DNA of 64,000 bases from Polyangia bacterium (GCA_030430565.1 JAUIKS010000020.1:124001-188000), one strand, 5' to 3'. Positions 1 to 8,772 are shown, numbered from the stretch's first letter. Numbers and translations: made by a program. Notes: generated from the sequence alone by a model not told the origin.

Positions 1-405
1 GATAACGGCTTCGACGAGGCCATCTTCCTCACCGAGGACGGCAAGGTCTCCGAGGGCAGCGCCGAGCACATCTTTATCGTCCGCCGCGGAGTGCTCTACA
101 GCCCGCCCTCGACCGAGGACAACCTCGACGGGATCACGCGGCGCTCGATCATCAAGATGGTGACCGAGGATCTCCGCATGCCCTTCGTCGAGCGCAGTAT
201 CGGTCGCTCGGAGCTGTACGTCGCCGACGAGATGTTCCTGTGCGGCACGGGGGCCCAGATCACGCCGGTTCGCTCGGTCGATCGCCGCGTCGTCACCGAT
301 CGCATCGGGCCGGTCACCGGCGAGCTGCAGGCGTACTTCGGCGATGTCGTGCACGGGCGCGTGGCCAAGCGCAGCGAGTGGCTCACGCCGGTCTGGTCGA
401 GTTGA
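1..405 (+). CDS. ilvE: Branched-chain amino acid aminotransferase, C-terminal part (5' end outside the window)
   Basis: The open frame begins at base 1 and ends with TGA at 403-405, so about 134 C-terminal residues are present. The protein is the C-terminal half of a fold-type IV PLP aminotransferase, which transfers the amino group between Leu/Ile/Val and 2-oxoglutarate in the cytosol. Visible signatures are VSEGSAEHIF (the SEGSAxNxF-type motif that positions the cofactor), DGITRRSI (the GITR phosphate-binding segment) and ADEMFLCGTGAQITPV (the E-x-F-x-x-GT-A region of IlvE). The Asn usual in the first motif is His here. The end near VHGR is typical for IlvE. D-amino acid transaminase or ADC lyase are less likely because the GTGAQITPV segment is IlvE-like. 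Confidence 0.85.
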   Translation, partial: DNGFDEAIFLTEDGKVSEGSAEHIFIVRRGVLYSPPSTEDNLDGITRRSIIKMVTEDLRMPFVERSIGRSELYVADEMFLCGTGAQITPVRSVDRRVVTDRIGPVTGELQAYFGDVVHGRVAKRSEWLTPVWSS

Positions 406-543
406 CGCCGCGCGGCCCCCACGCTCGCGCGCGACCGTCGAGCTTCCCGGGACGTATGACCTAGACCACACCCCCGGGCGACACGCGGACGCGTGACGCG
501 GGCTGGTGGACAATTTTGGTTCTAGGACCCGCCCTTCGCCGGG

Positions 544-549
544 TACAGT
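544..549 (+). promoter_or_regulatory. Putative -10 element (TACAGT) for the RND exporter gene, leaderless type
   Basis: TACAGT lies 6 nt upstream of the ATG at 556. No Shine-Dalgarno sequence fits between them, so transcription would start at or next to the ATG. No good -35 at standard spacing; TTGG-like sequence lies near 516. Confidence 0.4.
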
Positions 550-555
550 GGTCCT

Positions 556-3342
556 ATGCAGCAGCTGTTCGCTTGGCTCGCAACCGCCTTCCCCGCGTCG
601 GTCGTCCGGATGCGTTGGGTCGTGTTGGCGGTCGCCGCCGCGATCGCCGTCTGGATCATCCCCGGGGTCGCGCAGGTCCGCGAAGATAACGATGTTCTGG
701 CGTTCCTTCCCCCGGATCACGCCGAGGTCGTCGCGTTCCACGAGATCGCCGGCGAGTTCGGCGTGCTCGAGGTCGGTCTCGTTGGCCTGACCCCGAACAC
801 CGGCGACATGTTGGCCGCCGAGCGGATCGAGGACGTCCGGATCCTCGGCACGCAGCTCGGAGAGCGGCCCGGCGTGCGGATCGTCCTCTCGTACACGGAG
901 CTCCCGCACCCCGAGATCAAGGGGGACGGCCTCGAGGTCGCGCCGCTGGTCCCGAAGGCCATGACGGACGAGGCCGCGATCCGGGCCCGCGTGCTCGGGT
1001 CCAAGGACGCGGTCGGCAACTTCATCTCGCCCGACGGCAAGGCCGCGGCGCTGCTGATCTTCCTGCTCCACGAGGCAGGTGAAGACCGCGTCGCGCTGCG
1101 GACCGAGCGGCTCATCGATCTGCGCGCGACCGTCGAGTCGTGGGCGACCGATCGCGGCTGGGACGGCGAGATTCACTTCGGCGGCGCGCCGTTTATTGAG
1201 GACGCCGCCGCGCGCTCGAGCCGAACCGACATCGAGCGGCTCTCGCCGATCGTCATCGGCGTGCTCGTGCTCGTCTCGGGCTTGCTGCTCCGCAGCCTCA
1301 CGGCCGCGATCCTCAACGTCCTCGTCACGGGCTTGGGCGTCGCGCTGATCATGGGCGCGCACGGGACGTTCGGCGAGGCGCTGACCATCGTCAGCAGCTC
1401 GATCCCGGTCATGATGGTCGCGCTCGGGGGCGCCTTCGGCGTCCATGTCCTCGCGGGCTACCAGCGCCAGCCCGACACCCTCGCCAGCGGGGAGCGAGCC
1501 GTCGCGACGCTGCGCGAGCTGCAGGTGCCCGTGCTGATCAGCGGCTTGACCACCGCGGTCGCGTTCTTCGCCCTGTTCGTGATGCCGCAGGTGCCGATGA
1601 AGCGCTTCGGGATCGCCGCGGGGATCGGCGTGCTGGTGCTCTTGGCGCTCGCGCTGTGCGTGATGCCGGCGCTGCTCGCCGTGCTCCCGAAGGGCTGGAT
1701 CAAGTCCCGACCCGAGCGCCCGCTGCCCCTGCGCCTGCAGCCGCCGGCCTGGGCGCTCGCGCTGCTGGCCGCGCTCGGGCTCGCGCTCGCCTTCGGCCTG
1801 CTGCGCGCCGATCCAGACACCTCCAACGTGTTCGCGGAGAACAGCGAGCCGCGGCGCGCGAACGTGTTCTTCAATGAGCACTTCGGCGGCTCGACCTTCC
1901 TGCAGGTCGCGGTCGAGGGCGACATCCGCGAGCCGGCGGTCTTGCGGAAAATCCGAAACATCGAGGCCGAGGTCCAGACGATCGAGGGCGTCGCCGGGGT
2001 GCAGAGCGTGGTCAACCCGGTCTCGGTGCTCAACGCGGCGCTCGGCGGGCGCCACGGGATCCCCGAGACGCCCGGCCGCAGCAAGCGAGTGTTCGCCTTG
2101 CTCGAGGGACATCCCGCGATGGCGCAGCTGATGACCCAGGACGGCTCGGGCGCGCTGCTCCACATCAAGCTCGCGCCCATCGACGGCGATCGGCAGGTCG
2201 CGATCACCCAGCGGGTCCGCGAGATCGTCGAGCGCTCGGGGCAGGGCGGCGCGCTGGTGGCCGCGCCGACGAGCGCCGAGGCGGTCCGCGAGCAGCAGGT
2301 CGCCGAGGTCGGGCGCGTGCTCGGCGTGGTGCTCGGGCGCGAGGTCGACCCCGCGAAGCTGCTCGACGTCTTCGCCGACCCCTCGCCCGCGCTGCTGGCC
2401 GAGGTCAAGAAGGTTCGCGACATGGCGCTCAACTCCGACGACAGCCCGGTCGACCCGGCGCACGTCGCCGCCGCCGAGGTCGCCGCGCTCGATCCCAAGC
2501 GCTTGATCAAGCCGCGCGGCGCCGAGCTCGAAAAACTCCTGCGCGAGACCCAGCCGACGCTGCAGCAGAACGACGCCGAGGGCGTGAAGTTCGTCGCCGA
2601 GCACCTCGGGCCGTGGGTCGACGAGGCGCTGCAGAAGTTCGTCGTGCAGCAGCGCTGCGCCGTGCTCGAGCTCGAGACCCCGCCGCCCGTCGGCGCGGAG
2701 AACCATCAGCCCGACGCCGAGGAGGACCCGAAGTCCTGCGCGCGCGTCCTCGACATCCTCGGCGAGCTCGAGGATCAGGAGTGGGGCGTCGGCGCGACGA
2801 CGACGCCCGAGGGCGTCGAGGTCCGCGAGCTGCGCTATCGCGCGCGGCTCACCGGGCAGCCGGTGATCGGGGCGGCCTTCGCCGAGAGCGTGACCAGCAG
2901 CCTGATCAAGTCCACGCTCGTCTCGCTCGTCGGGCTCGCGCTCGTGCTCGCGCTCGCGCGTCAGCTGCTCGCGCTGATCCCCGCGCTGTGGACCCTGGTC
3001 GTGACCCTCGGCGTGCTCGGCGTGCTCGGCCTCCCGGTCAGCGTCGGCACCAGCATGGTCGCCTGTATCGCGCTCGGGGCGGGCGTCGACTTCGCGATCC
3101 ACCTCGGGATCCGCGCTCGTCGGATCGGCGGCGCGGGCTCAGGGCAGCGCGCGGTCGACGAGATCGGCGTGGTCGTGATGATCTCGGCGCTCCAGCTCGC
3201 CTTCGCGTTCCTCGTGCTGCTCGCCTCCGGGATGGCGCCGCTGCGCGACTTCGGGGCCGGCCTCGCGATCGGCCTGGTCGGCGCGGCGCTCGGCGCCTGT
3301 TGGCTTGTGCCGAGCCTCCACCGCGGTCCTGGTGGGGGCTAG
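556..3342 (+). CDS. RND/MMPL-superfamily exporter
   Basis: A 928-residue inner-membrane protein with the duplicated RND layout: one helix at about residues 20-38, a periplasmic domain to about 230, a five-helix block about 231-378, a helix near 400, a second large periplasmic domain, and a final five-helix block about 780-925. It begins MQQLFAWLATAFPASVV, with an early EDNDVLAFLP segment typical of the MMPL/HpnN-like branch that exports lipids or hydrophobic compounds by proton motive force. The next two genes encode a LolA-like periplasmic protein and an outer-membrane barrel, a grouping that suggests an envelope lipid or hydrophobe export route. The start at 556 follows a TACAGT box by 6 nt. 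The substrate cannot be read from the sequence. Confidence 0.85.
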   Translation: MQQLFAWLATAFPASVVRMRWVVLAVAAAIAVWIIPGVAQVREDNDVLAFLPPDHAEVVAFHEIAGEFGVLEVGLVGLTPNTGDMLAAERIEDVRILGTQLGERPGVRIVLSYTELPHPEIKGDGLEVAPLVPKAMTDEAAIRARVLGSKDAVGNFISPDGKAAALLIFLLHEAGEDRVALRTERLIDLRATVESWATDRGWDGEIHFGGAPFIEDAAARSSRTDIERLSPIVIGVLVLVSGLLLRSLTAAILNVLVTGLGVALIMGAHGTFGEALTIVSSSIPVMMVALGGAFGVHVLAGYQRQPDTLASGERAVATLRELQVPVLISGLTTAVAFFALFVMPQVPMKRFGIAAGIGVLVLLALALCVMPALLAVLPKGWIKSRPERPLPLRLQPPAWALALLAALGLALAFGLLRADPDTSNVFAENSEPRRANVFFNEHFGGSTFLQVAVEGDIREPAVLRKIRNIEAEVQTIEGVAGVQSVVNPVSVLNAALGGRHGIPETPGRSKRVFALLEGHPAMAQLMTQDGSGALLHIKLAPIDGDRQVAITQRVREIVERSGQGGALVAAPTSAEAVREQQVAEVGRVLGVVLGREVDPAKLLDVFADPSPALLAEVKKVRDMALNSDDSPVDPAHVAAAEVAALDPKRLIKPRGAELEKLLRETQPTLQQNDAEGVKFVAEHLGPWVDEALQKFVVQQRCAVLELETPPPVGAENHQPDAEEDPKSCARVLDILGELEDQEWGVGATTTPEGVEVRELRYRARLTGQPVIGAAFAESVTSSLIKSTLVSLVGLALVLALARQLLALIPALWTLVVTLGVLGVLGLPVSVGTSMVACIALGAGVDFAIHLGIRARRIGGAGSGQRAVDEIGVVVMISALQLAFAFLVLLASGMAPLRDFGAGLAIGLVGAALGACWLVPSLHRGPGGG

Positions 3343-3592
3343 CCCCCACAGCGCGCGCGACGTCGACACGGACGCTGTGGCTCATCGCTACGGTGCGAGA
3401 AGTTGTGCACACCTCGAGTCGCGCCAATTGTGACCCGGATCACCGTGCAGAATTCTGCCGATGTTGGGCTCAAATCACTGTCTGGTATGTCCTTTGGGAC
3501 TTTTTAGACAAACGTGCGGATCCCAGCATACGTTCGGCTTTGTCCAGGCGAATAGCCGCCTCTCCCGCCCGTCCAAACACCGTGTCACGCGC

Positions 3593-3598
3593 TATAAG
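3593..3598 (+). promoter_or_regulatory. Possible -10 element (TATAAG) upstream of the LolA-like gene
   Basis: TATAAG sits in the 290-nt gap after the exporter gene, 35 nt before the ATG at 3634, and a GGGAG ribosome-binding site lies near 3618-3622. No clear -35 box was seen. It suggests that the LolA-like/barrel pair can be transcribed independently of the exporter. Confidence 0.3.
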
Positions 3599-3633
3599 CG
3601 CGCCACGATCCGTTTTCGGGAGTTCACTACACC

Positions 3634-4395
3634 ATGAAGCGTCTCGCGTTTTTGCTCGCCACCGTCCTGTCCGTCCCCGCTGCCACGCTCGCGTACTCGC
3701 AGCCGGTTGAAGCAGCCGGCGTGACCGGCGACCAGATCCTCGAGATGGTCGACAAGAAGGCGGCCGCGTTCCCGAACCAGACCTACACCGCGATCATGGA
3801 GGTCTGGCGCGACGGCTCGAAGCAGAAGACGCTCGCCTTCGACATGAAGATGAAGGACATGACGAAGCAGTTCATCGTCTTCACGGCGCCCGGTGACGTC
3901 TCCGGGATGAAGATCCTGATGACGGACGCCGACACGATCTACATGTACAGCCCAGAGTTCAAGAAGGTGCGCCGGATCGCCGCGCACACCAAGTCGCAGG
4001 GCTTTTTGGGCAGCGAGTTCACGCCCGAGGACATGGCCCAGACCAACCTCTCGAAGCTGTTCAGCGCGACAATGGACGGCAAGCAGGGCACCGAGACCCA
4101 GCTGACGCTTCGGCCCAGGGAGGGCACCGACACGAGCTTCAGCAAGCTCGAGATCGTCATCGACTCTGCGGTCGGCAGCGTGACCACGATCCGGTACTTC
4201 GACGGGGCCGGCAATCACGTTCGCACCCAGACGCGCGAGGGCTGGACGAAGATCGACGGTCAGCCGTTCCCGACCACGATCAAGATGAAGAACTTGAAGA
4301 CCAACGCCGAGACCGTTATCAACTTGACGGATATTGACGTGTCGACGGCACACGACGACTCCCTGTTCTCGCGGCGCATGCTGCTGCGCGGCTGA
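3634..4395 (+). CDS. Outer membrane lipoprotein-sorting (LolA-like) periplasmic protein
   Basis: 253 residues starting MKRLAFLLATVLSVPA, a Sec signal peptide cleaved near residue 30. The mature part has the LolA/RseB-like pattern: ITGDQILE-type opening helix, repeated amphipathic strands, and segments such as MLITDADTIYMYSPEFKKVRRI (seen here from about residue 92) followed by GSEFTPEDM, which are characteristic of the bacterial outer membrane lipoprotein-sorting protein family that accompanies RND exporters. Such proteins bind a hydrophobic ligand in the periplasm. It is followed after 34 nt by the barrel protein gene, so the two are probably cotranscribed. A role as the periplasmic carrier for the upstream exporter is inference from gene order. 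Confidence 0.75.
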   Translation: MKRLAFLLATVLSVPAATLAYSQPVEAAGVTGDQILEMVDKKAAAFPNQTYTAIMEVWRDGSKQKTLAFDMKMKDMTKQFIVFTAPGDVSGMKILMTDADTIYMYSPEFKKVRRIAAHTKSQGFLGSEFTPEDMAQTNLSKLFSATMDGKQGTETQLTLRPREGTDTSFSKLEIVIDSAVGSVTTIRYFDGAGNHVRTQTREGWTKIDGQPFPTTIKMKNLKTNAETVINLTDIDVSTAHDDSLFSRRMLLRG

Positions 4396-4429
4396 GGCAG
4401 GCCAAGCCCCGGTCCGTTGAGGGGCCGAT

Positions 4430-6397
4430 GTGAACCTCGTGCAGCTCTCCATCGCACTCCTCACCTGCACCCTTGTTCATAACGCGAGCGCGTTGGCGCT
4501 CGCGGTAGCGCCCGCCGAGACACCGCCGGAGGCCCGCGAGTACGAGGGACCCGGCGGTGTCGACGTTTCGAAACCCGCGGCCGCGCCTGAGCCAGCGCCG
4601 AAGCCCCCCGCGTCGGCTCCCAGCGGCGACGGCAAGGTCGAGGGCGAGCTCTCGATGGACGACGTGTTCGGGGCGGCCGAGGCCGACGCGGCGGAGTCTG
4701 GCGCGAAGGGCACGAAGGGCGCACAAGGCACGACCGGCACGACCACCCCGGGCGCCACGACCGAGGGGGCGTCGAGCGGCGAGTCGACCGACCTCTCGAT
4801 GGGCGACATCTTCGGCGACGGCGGGCAGGCAGGCGCGGACGAGGGCGCCGACGTCGGGGCGAAGGGTGACGGCCAGGCGGAGTCCAAGACCGACGCGCCG
4901 ACCTTCAAGGCGCCGCCCAAGCAGCGCGCCAAGAGCAAGTTCGACGGCAAGCTCGACTTCAGCCTGCGGCTGCTCTCGAGCGTCTACTACTCAGTCGATC
5001 GCGTCGAGGAGCGCGGCTTCGATCGCAACGAGACGCGCGTCGAGACCTACGTCTCCTACAACCCGAACCGCCACGTCGAGATCGTCGGCGGGATCGAGGC
5101 CGTGTTCATGGGCGTCGCCCAGGCACAGAACCTCGACGACCTGGCGACGCGGCAGCTGGTCACGCCGTTTCACTTCGAGAGCGACGCGGCCTACGTCGCG
5201 CTCCACGACATCGCGCCCGGCCTCAGCCTCAAGCTCGGTCGGCAGATCGTCGTCTGGGGCACCGCGGACAAGTTCAGCCCGACCAACAACATCAACCCGG
5301 ATGACTTTGAGGACAGGCCGCTGTTCACCGAGCCGATCGCCAACCAGATGGCGGTGCTCGACTACGCGCCGCCCAAGCTCAACGAGAAGCTGTTCTTTCA
5401 GCTGATCTACGTGCCGCTGTTCTACCCGGCCCTGCTGCCGCCCTCGGCCTCCGCCGGGCTGCTCGATCCGCAGTCCGAGATCCCGTTCGCGTTCCTCGAG
5501 GACCGCCAGAAGATCGGCTTCCTGCAGGACGTCTACCTGCCGCTCAACCCGCAGCTGTACCCGGCGACCTTCGGGACCGTGTTGCACCCCAAGGCGAAGG
5601 GGACCAACGGGCAGTTCGCCGCCAAGGTCGGCTCGAACCTCGGGCCGGTCGACTTCTCGGCGTCGTACTACTACGGCCGCCACGACGTGCCCTTCCCGAT
5701 CGATGTCGAGTCCTCGCAGCTCGCGGCGCTCGACGAGGAGCCGGTGGACGGCGCGTGGATGCGCTCGGACGTGACGCTGGTCTACCCGCGCATGCAGGTC
5801 GTCGGCCTCGACTTCTCCACGCAGCTGCCCTTCCTCGGGAACATGGGGCTGTGGGGGGAGGGCGCGCTGTTCATCCCGCAGGCCTACGACCTGCGCGTCG
5901 AGATGCCGGTGCCGATCGATGTCACGCCGGACGACGGGATGGCGAACCCGGTCCGCGAGATCGTCGCGCCGGCGATCCGCAAAAACCCCTACATCAAGGC
6001 GACCGCGGGCCTCGACTACACCTTCGGCAAGCACGTCTACGTGCAGGCGCAGTACCTCCGCGGCTTCCTCAACGAGTTCGGCGCCGATCACATCGGCGAC
6101 TACGTGGTCGCCGGCACCGAGCTGGTGTTCTTCGGCCGCCATCTGCTGCTGCGCTGCTTCGGCGTCGTCGACTTCCCGACCAACAACGACCCGGGCGAGG
6201 GCACCTCGGGCGTCATCGCGCCCTCGATCATCGGGACGCTGCCCTGGGGCTACGTGTCCCTCGAGGTCGGCAGCTTCGCGTTCCTGCAGAAGGACGTGGA
6301 GCTGAACAACGGCACGAGCCGGTTCTCGCGGACCTTCTTCGGTCAGCCGGGGGTCGGCTCGTCGATCGTCTACTTCAAGGCGATCGGGAAGTTCTAG
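4430..6397 (+). CDS. Outer-membrane beta-barrel protein (DUF1302-like) with a low-complexity N-terminal linker
   Basis: 655 residues from a GTG start with GAGGGG 6 nt upstream. After a signal peptide (cleavage near residue 24) there is a long Pro/Ala/Gly/Asp-rich region to about residue 165 in which a short motif (ELSMDDVFG / DLSMGDIFGDG) occurs twice. From KFDGKLDFSLRLLSSVYYSVDR on, alternating aromatic and charged residues form amphipathic strands to the C-terminal VYFKAIGKF, ending in an aromatic residue as outer-membrane barrels do. Features such as LKLGRQIVVWGTADKFSPTN resemble the DUF1302 family, which is often encoded with RND exporters. It would be the outer-membrane component of the 556-6397 cluster. 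The repeated SMxDxFG motif could bind a periplasmic partner (inference). Confidence 0.65.
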   Translation: MNLVQLSIALLTCTLVHNASALALAVAPAETPPEAREYEGPGGVDVSKPAAAPEPAPKPPASAPSGDGKVEGELSMDDVFGAAEADAAESGAKGTKGAQGTTGTTTPGATTEGASSGESTDLSMGDIFGDGGQAGADEGADVGAKGDGQAESKTDAPTFKAPPKQRAKSKFDGKLDFSLRLLSSVYYSVDRVEERGFDRNETRVETYVSYNPNRHVEIVGGIEAVFMGVAQAQNLDDLATRQLVTPFHFESDAAYVALHDIAPGLSLKLGRQIVVWGTADKFSPTNNINPDDFEDRPLFTEPIANQMAVLDYAPPKLNEKLFFQLIYVPLFYPALLPPSASAGLLDPQSEIPFAFLEDRQKIGFLQDVYLPLNPQLYPATFGTVLHPKAKGTNGQFAAKVGSNLGPVDFSASYYYGRHDVPFPIDVESSQLAALDEEPVDGAWMRSDVTLVYPRMQVVGLDFSTQLPFLGNMGLWGEGALFIPQAYDLRVEMPVPIDVTPDDGMANPVREIVAPAIRKNPYIKATAGLDYTFGKHVYVQAQYLRGFLNEFGADHIGDYVVAGTELVFFGRHLLLRCFGVVDFPTNNDPGEGTSGVIAPSIIGTLPWGYVSLEVGSFAFLQKDVELNNGTSRFSRTFFGQPGVGSSIVYFKAIGKF

Positions 6398-6440
6398 CGG
6401 CTAGGCACCCTCGCCGCTCTCACGCCGCGTCTCGGTGGGG

Positions 6441-7502
6441 CTAGCCCGCGAGCGCGGCGAGCGTCGCCTGGATGCTGTCGAGCTGGAGACGCTCGAGCTC
6501 CGGGTCGGCGTCGCCCTCGAGCTCGCGCAGGATCTCGATCGTGAGCGCGCGGGTCTCCTCGGGCCCCTCCGAGACGAGACGTTCGAATTCTCCGGTGCAG
6601 TCGTCGGGGTCGCCGCGGGTGTTGAGGATCCGCAGGATGCTGGTGTTGGCCCACTGCGGCGCGCGGGCGCGCAGGGCGGGGAGCTGCCCGAGCAGCGCCG
6701 CGAGGTACACGTCGTCGAAGCGCTCGAGCACGTAGAGGACGTTCCAGAGGATCCCGAAGGGGTCGTCGTCCTCGAGCAGCTCAAACAGCGCGTCGATGTA
6801 CTGGGGATCGCGGATCGCGTCGAGCTGCTCGATGACGTCGGGGAGCTCGGTGTCGAGGGCGTCACCGCCGATCTGCGCGAGGATCCGGAGCCGCGCGAGC
6901 GCCTCGGTGATATCGCCAGAGGCTGACTTTTTCTTAGCAGCGGCCTTCTTTTTGGTGGCCTTCTTTTTGGTGGCCTTCTTTTTGGTGGCCTTCTTCTTGG
7001 AAGCGACCTTCTTTTTGGCGACCTTCTTTTTGGTGGCCTTCTTTTTGGTGGCCTTCTTTTTGGAAGCGGCCTTCTTTTTGGTGGCCTTCTTTTTGGAAGC
7101 GGCCTTCTTTTTGGTGGCCTTCTTCTTGGAAGCGGCCTTCTTCTTGGTGGCCTTCTTTTTGGTGGCCTTCTTTTTGGTGGCCTTCTTTTTGGTGGCCTTC
7201 TTTTTGGTGGCCTTCTTTTTGGTGGCCTTCTTCGTGGAAGCGGCCTTCTTCGTGGAAGCGGCCTTCTTCGTGGAAGCGGCCTTCTTCTTGGAAGCGGTCT
7301 TCTTCTTGGAAGCGGCCTTCTTCTTGGCGACCTTCTTCTTGGCGACCTTCTTCTTGGCGACCTTCTTCTTGGCGACCTTCTTCTTGGCGACCTTCTTCTT
7401 GGCGACCTTCTTTTTCTTGGCGCTGGCCTTCTTCTTGGAAGCGGTCTTCTTGGCGCTGCGGGAGGTTCGCGTTGCCGATTTTTTACTTCCTGTGCTGGCC
7501 AC
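6441..7502 (-). CDS. Histone H1-like lysine-repeat protein fused to a C-terminal helical (HEAT/Imm30-like) domain
   Basis: 353 residues. Residues about 7-192 are an almost pure repeat of pentapeptides such as KKKVA and KKKAT with some KKKAAS hexamers, the composition of histone H1 C-terminal tails and of bacterial H1-like nucleoid proteins; it should bind DNA through charge. Residues about 197-353 form an acidic all-helical domain with no lysine repeats, including ILWNVLYVLERF and APQWANTSILRILN, which resemble HEAT-like or immunity-protein-30-like domains. That second assignment is tentative. The gene starts with ATG at 7502 and is divergent from the carbonic anhydrase gene 91 nt away. The opposite strand of the repeat is open as a spurious LVAFF-repeat frame. 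Confidence 0.7.
   Translation of the reverse strand: MASTGSKKSATRTSRSAKKTASKKKASAKKKKVAKKKVAKKKVAKKKVAKKKVAKKKVAKKKAASKKKTASKKKAASTKKAASTKKAASTKKATKKKATKKKATKKKATKKKATKKKATKKKAASKKKATKKKAASKKKATKKKAASKKKATKKKATKKKVAKKKVASKKKATKKKATKKKATKKKAAAKKKSASGDITEALARLRILAQIGGDALDTELPDVIEQLDAIRDPQYIDALFELLEDDDPFGILWNVLYVLERFDDVYLAALLGQLPALRARAPQWANTSILRILNTRGDPDDCTGEFERLVSEGPEETRALTIEILRELEGDADPELERLQLDSIQATLAALAG
6927..7484 (-). repeat. Tandem 15-nt/18-nt coding repeat (KKKAT / KKKVA units)
   Basis: The basic region of the H1-like gene is built from imperfect 15-nt units encoding KKKAT or KKKVA, with 18-nt variants encoding KKKAAS. Several blocks are nearly identical at the DNA level, so copy number could change by slippage or recombination. 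The + strand is strikingly pyrimidine-rich (TTCTTTTTGG units). Confidence 0.9.
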
Positions 7503-7581
7503 GAAGGCGTTCTACGCGATCGCGCGCGCGGCGTGCAAGCCCTGTGCGGGGACGCGCCGACGCTGCAGCGCCGCGGTTTGT

Positions 7582-7587
7582 TATCGT
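7582..7587 (+). promoter_or_regulatory. Putative -10 element (TATCGT), leaderless type, for the gamma carbonic anhydrase gene
   Basis: TATCGT is followed by GCGTCC and then the ATG at 7594, a 6-nt spacing. The same hexamer with the same spacing precedes the vWA gene at 31951 on the minus strand. Confidence 0.4.
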
Positions 7588-7593
7588 GCGTCC

Positions 7594-8217
7594 ATGGTCT
7601 CGCGAACGATCGTTAACTCGGTACCGCGCGTTGACGGCCCGCTCGCGCGCGAGGTCGCGGACGCGCTCGAGCGTCGGCTCGAGGGGCTGCGCGCGCGTTT
7701 TCCTGGCGCGATCATTGAGCGCTACCTCGAGCGCGCGCCCGAGATCGCCGAGGACGTGCGCGTCGCCGCGGGCGCGGCGATCGTCGGCGCCGTGACGCTC
7801 GCGCGCGAGGTCAGCGTCTGGTACGGCTGCGTGCTGCGGGGCGACGTCAACAGCGTCGAGATCCGCGAGCGCAGCAACGTCCAGGACGGCGCGGTGATCC
7901 ACCTCGGCGATGATGACGCGACCTTCGTCGCCGAGGAGGTCGTGGTCGGCCACCGCGCCGTGCTGCACGGCTGTCGCGTCGGCGCCGGGACGCTCGTCGG
8001 GATCCAGGCGACGATCCTCGACGGCGCGGTGATCGGCGAGGGATCGGTGATCGGCTCGTGCGCGCTGGTGACCGCCGGCACGGCGATCCCGCCGCGCAGC
8101 CTCGTGCTCGGCGTGCCCGGCCGCGTGGTCAAGACGCTGACGGCCGCCGACGAGACCTTCCACCGCGAGCTCGCGGGCAAGTACACGCGCCTGTCGCACA
8201 ACTACCGCGTCGGCTGA
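7594..8217 (+). CDS. Gamma-class carbonic anhydrase family protein
   Basis: 207 residues with a left-handed beta-helix built of hexapeptide repeats. It keeps the family landmarks: RGDVNSVEIRERSNVQDGAVIH (from about residue 76) and GHRAVLHGC, giving three histidines placed like the metal ligands of Cam/YrdA-type enzymes. The C-terminal helix ends ... YTRLSHNYRVG. These cytosolic trimers bind Zn or Fe; some hydrate CO2 while many family members have no proven activity. The open frame runs far upstream through the antisense of the lysine-repeat gene, but that part is an artefact; the ATG at 7594 fits the family start and follows a TATCGT box. An N-terminal extension of about 40 residues precedes the first hexapeptide turn. 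Confidence 0.85.
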   Translation: MVSRTIVNSVPRVDGPLAREVADALERRLEGLRARFPGAIIERYLERAPEIAEDVRVAAGAAIVGAVTLAREVSVWYGCVLRGDVNSVEIRERSNVQDGAVIHLGDDDATFVAEEVVVGHRAVLHGCRVGAGTLVGIQATILDGAVIGEGSVIGSCALVTAGTAIPPRSLVLGVPGRVVKTLTAADETFHRELAGKYTRLSHNYRVG

Positions 8218-8256
8218 GGCCTCGGCGGTAATCTGTCTTTCGAGACTTGTTTCGAG

Positions 8257-8760
8257 CTACCCGGTGCTCGAGCTGCCGGTCGAGGGGTCGATCGTCGAGT
8301 CGCCGGTGCCCGAGCTCGTGGTCATGCTCGTCGTGGAGCTCGAGGTCGTGGTCGAGCCCGTGCCGCCGTCGGTGGTCGTCGTCTCGGTCGTGGTCGAGCC
8401 CGTGGTGTCGGGATCGAGCGGCTCGCACACGCCGTCGACGCTCTTGCAGCGATCGGTCCCGCAGCAGGCGCTGTGGTCAAAGCACCAGCGCGAGAGGTCC
8501 CAGGGCTCGATGCAGTCAGGGACGCAGGCCGCGGGCCCGCGCTCGCCGCCGTAGCTGTCCTCCTCGACGACGTAGGGGGCGACGCAGAGACCCTCGGTGT
8601 CGCAGTCCTTGCTGTCCTCGCAGGCGTCGACGGAGCCGCTCGAGCTGTCGCCTCCTCCGGTGGTCCCGCCGGTGCTCGCGGGGGCCTCGGAGGTCGTGGT
8701 CCCGGTGCCGCTGCAGGCGGCGAGCGCGAGCGCGACGAGGAGCGCGGATGCACGATGCAC
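8257..8760 (-). CDS. Small Cys-rich lipoprotein with Thr/Ser-rich tail
   Basis: 167 residues read from a GTG at 8760, giving VHRASALLVALALAACSG, a lipoprotein signal with the lipobox LAAC at about residue 16. A Gly/Ser/Thr linker is followed by a compact Cys-rich segment (about ten cysteines between residues 45 and 115, for example DACEDSKDCD and CFDHSACCGTDRCKS), then a 50-residue Thr/Ser tail. The Cys spacing resembles small disulfide-rich domains seen in secreted myxobacterial proteins, but no family is recognised. The GTG is preferred because a TATTGT box lies 6 nt upstream and the upstream frame lacks a signal peptide. It would be anchored in the outer membrane or exposed on the surface. 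Confidence 0.7.
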   Translation of the reverse strand: MHRASALLVALALAACSGTGTTTSEAPASTGGTTGGGDSSSGSVDACEDSKDCDTEGLCVAPYVVEEDSYGGERGPAACVPDCIEPWDLSRWCFDHSACCGTDRCKSVDGVCEPLDPDTTGSTTTETTTTDGGTGSTTTSSSTTSMTTSSGTGDSTIDPSTGSSSTG

Positions 8761-8766
8761 GGCGAG

Positions 8767-8772
8767 ACAATA
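8767..8772 (-). promoter_or_regulatory. Putative -10 element (TATTGT), leaderless type
   Basis: On the minus strand TATTGT is followed by CTCGCC and the GTG start at 8760 (6-nt spacing). It helps to decide the start of the Cys-rich lipoprotein. Confidence 0.4.

Noticed and set aside
6796..7593. Long open frame of LVAFF repeats in front of the gamma carbonic anhydrase
   Set aside because: It is the antisense of the lysine-repeat gene and only looks like a hydrophobic N-terminal extension; the family start is at 7594.
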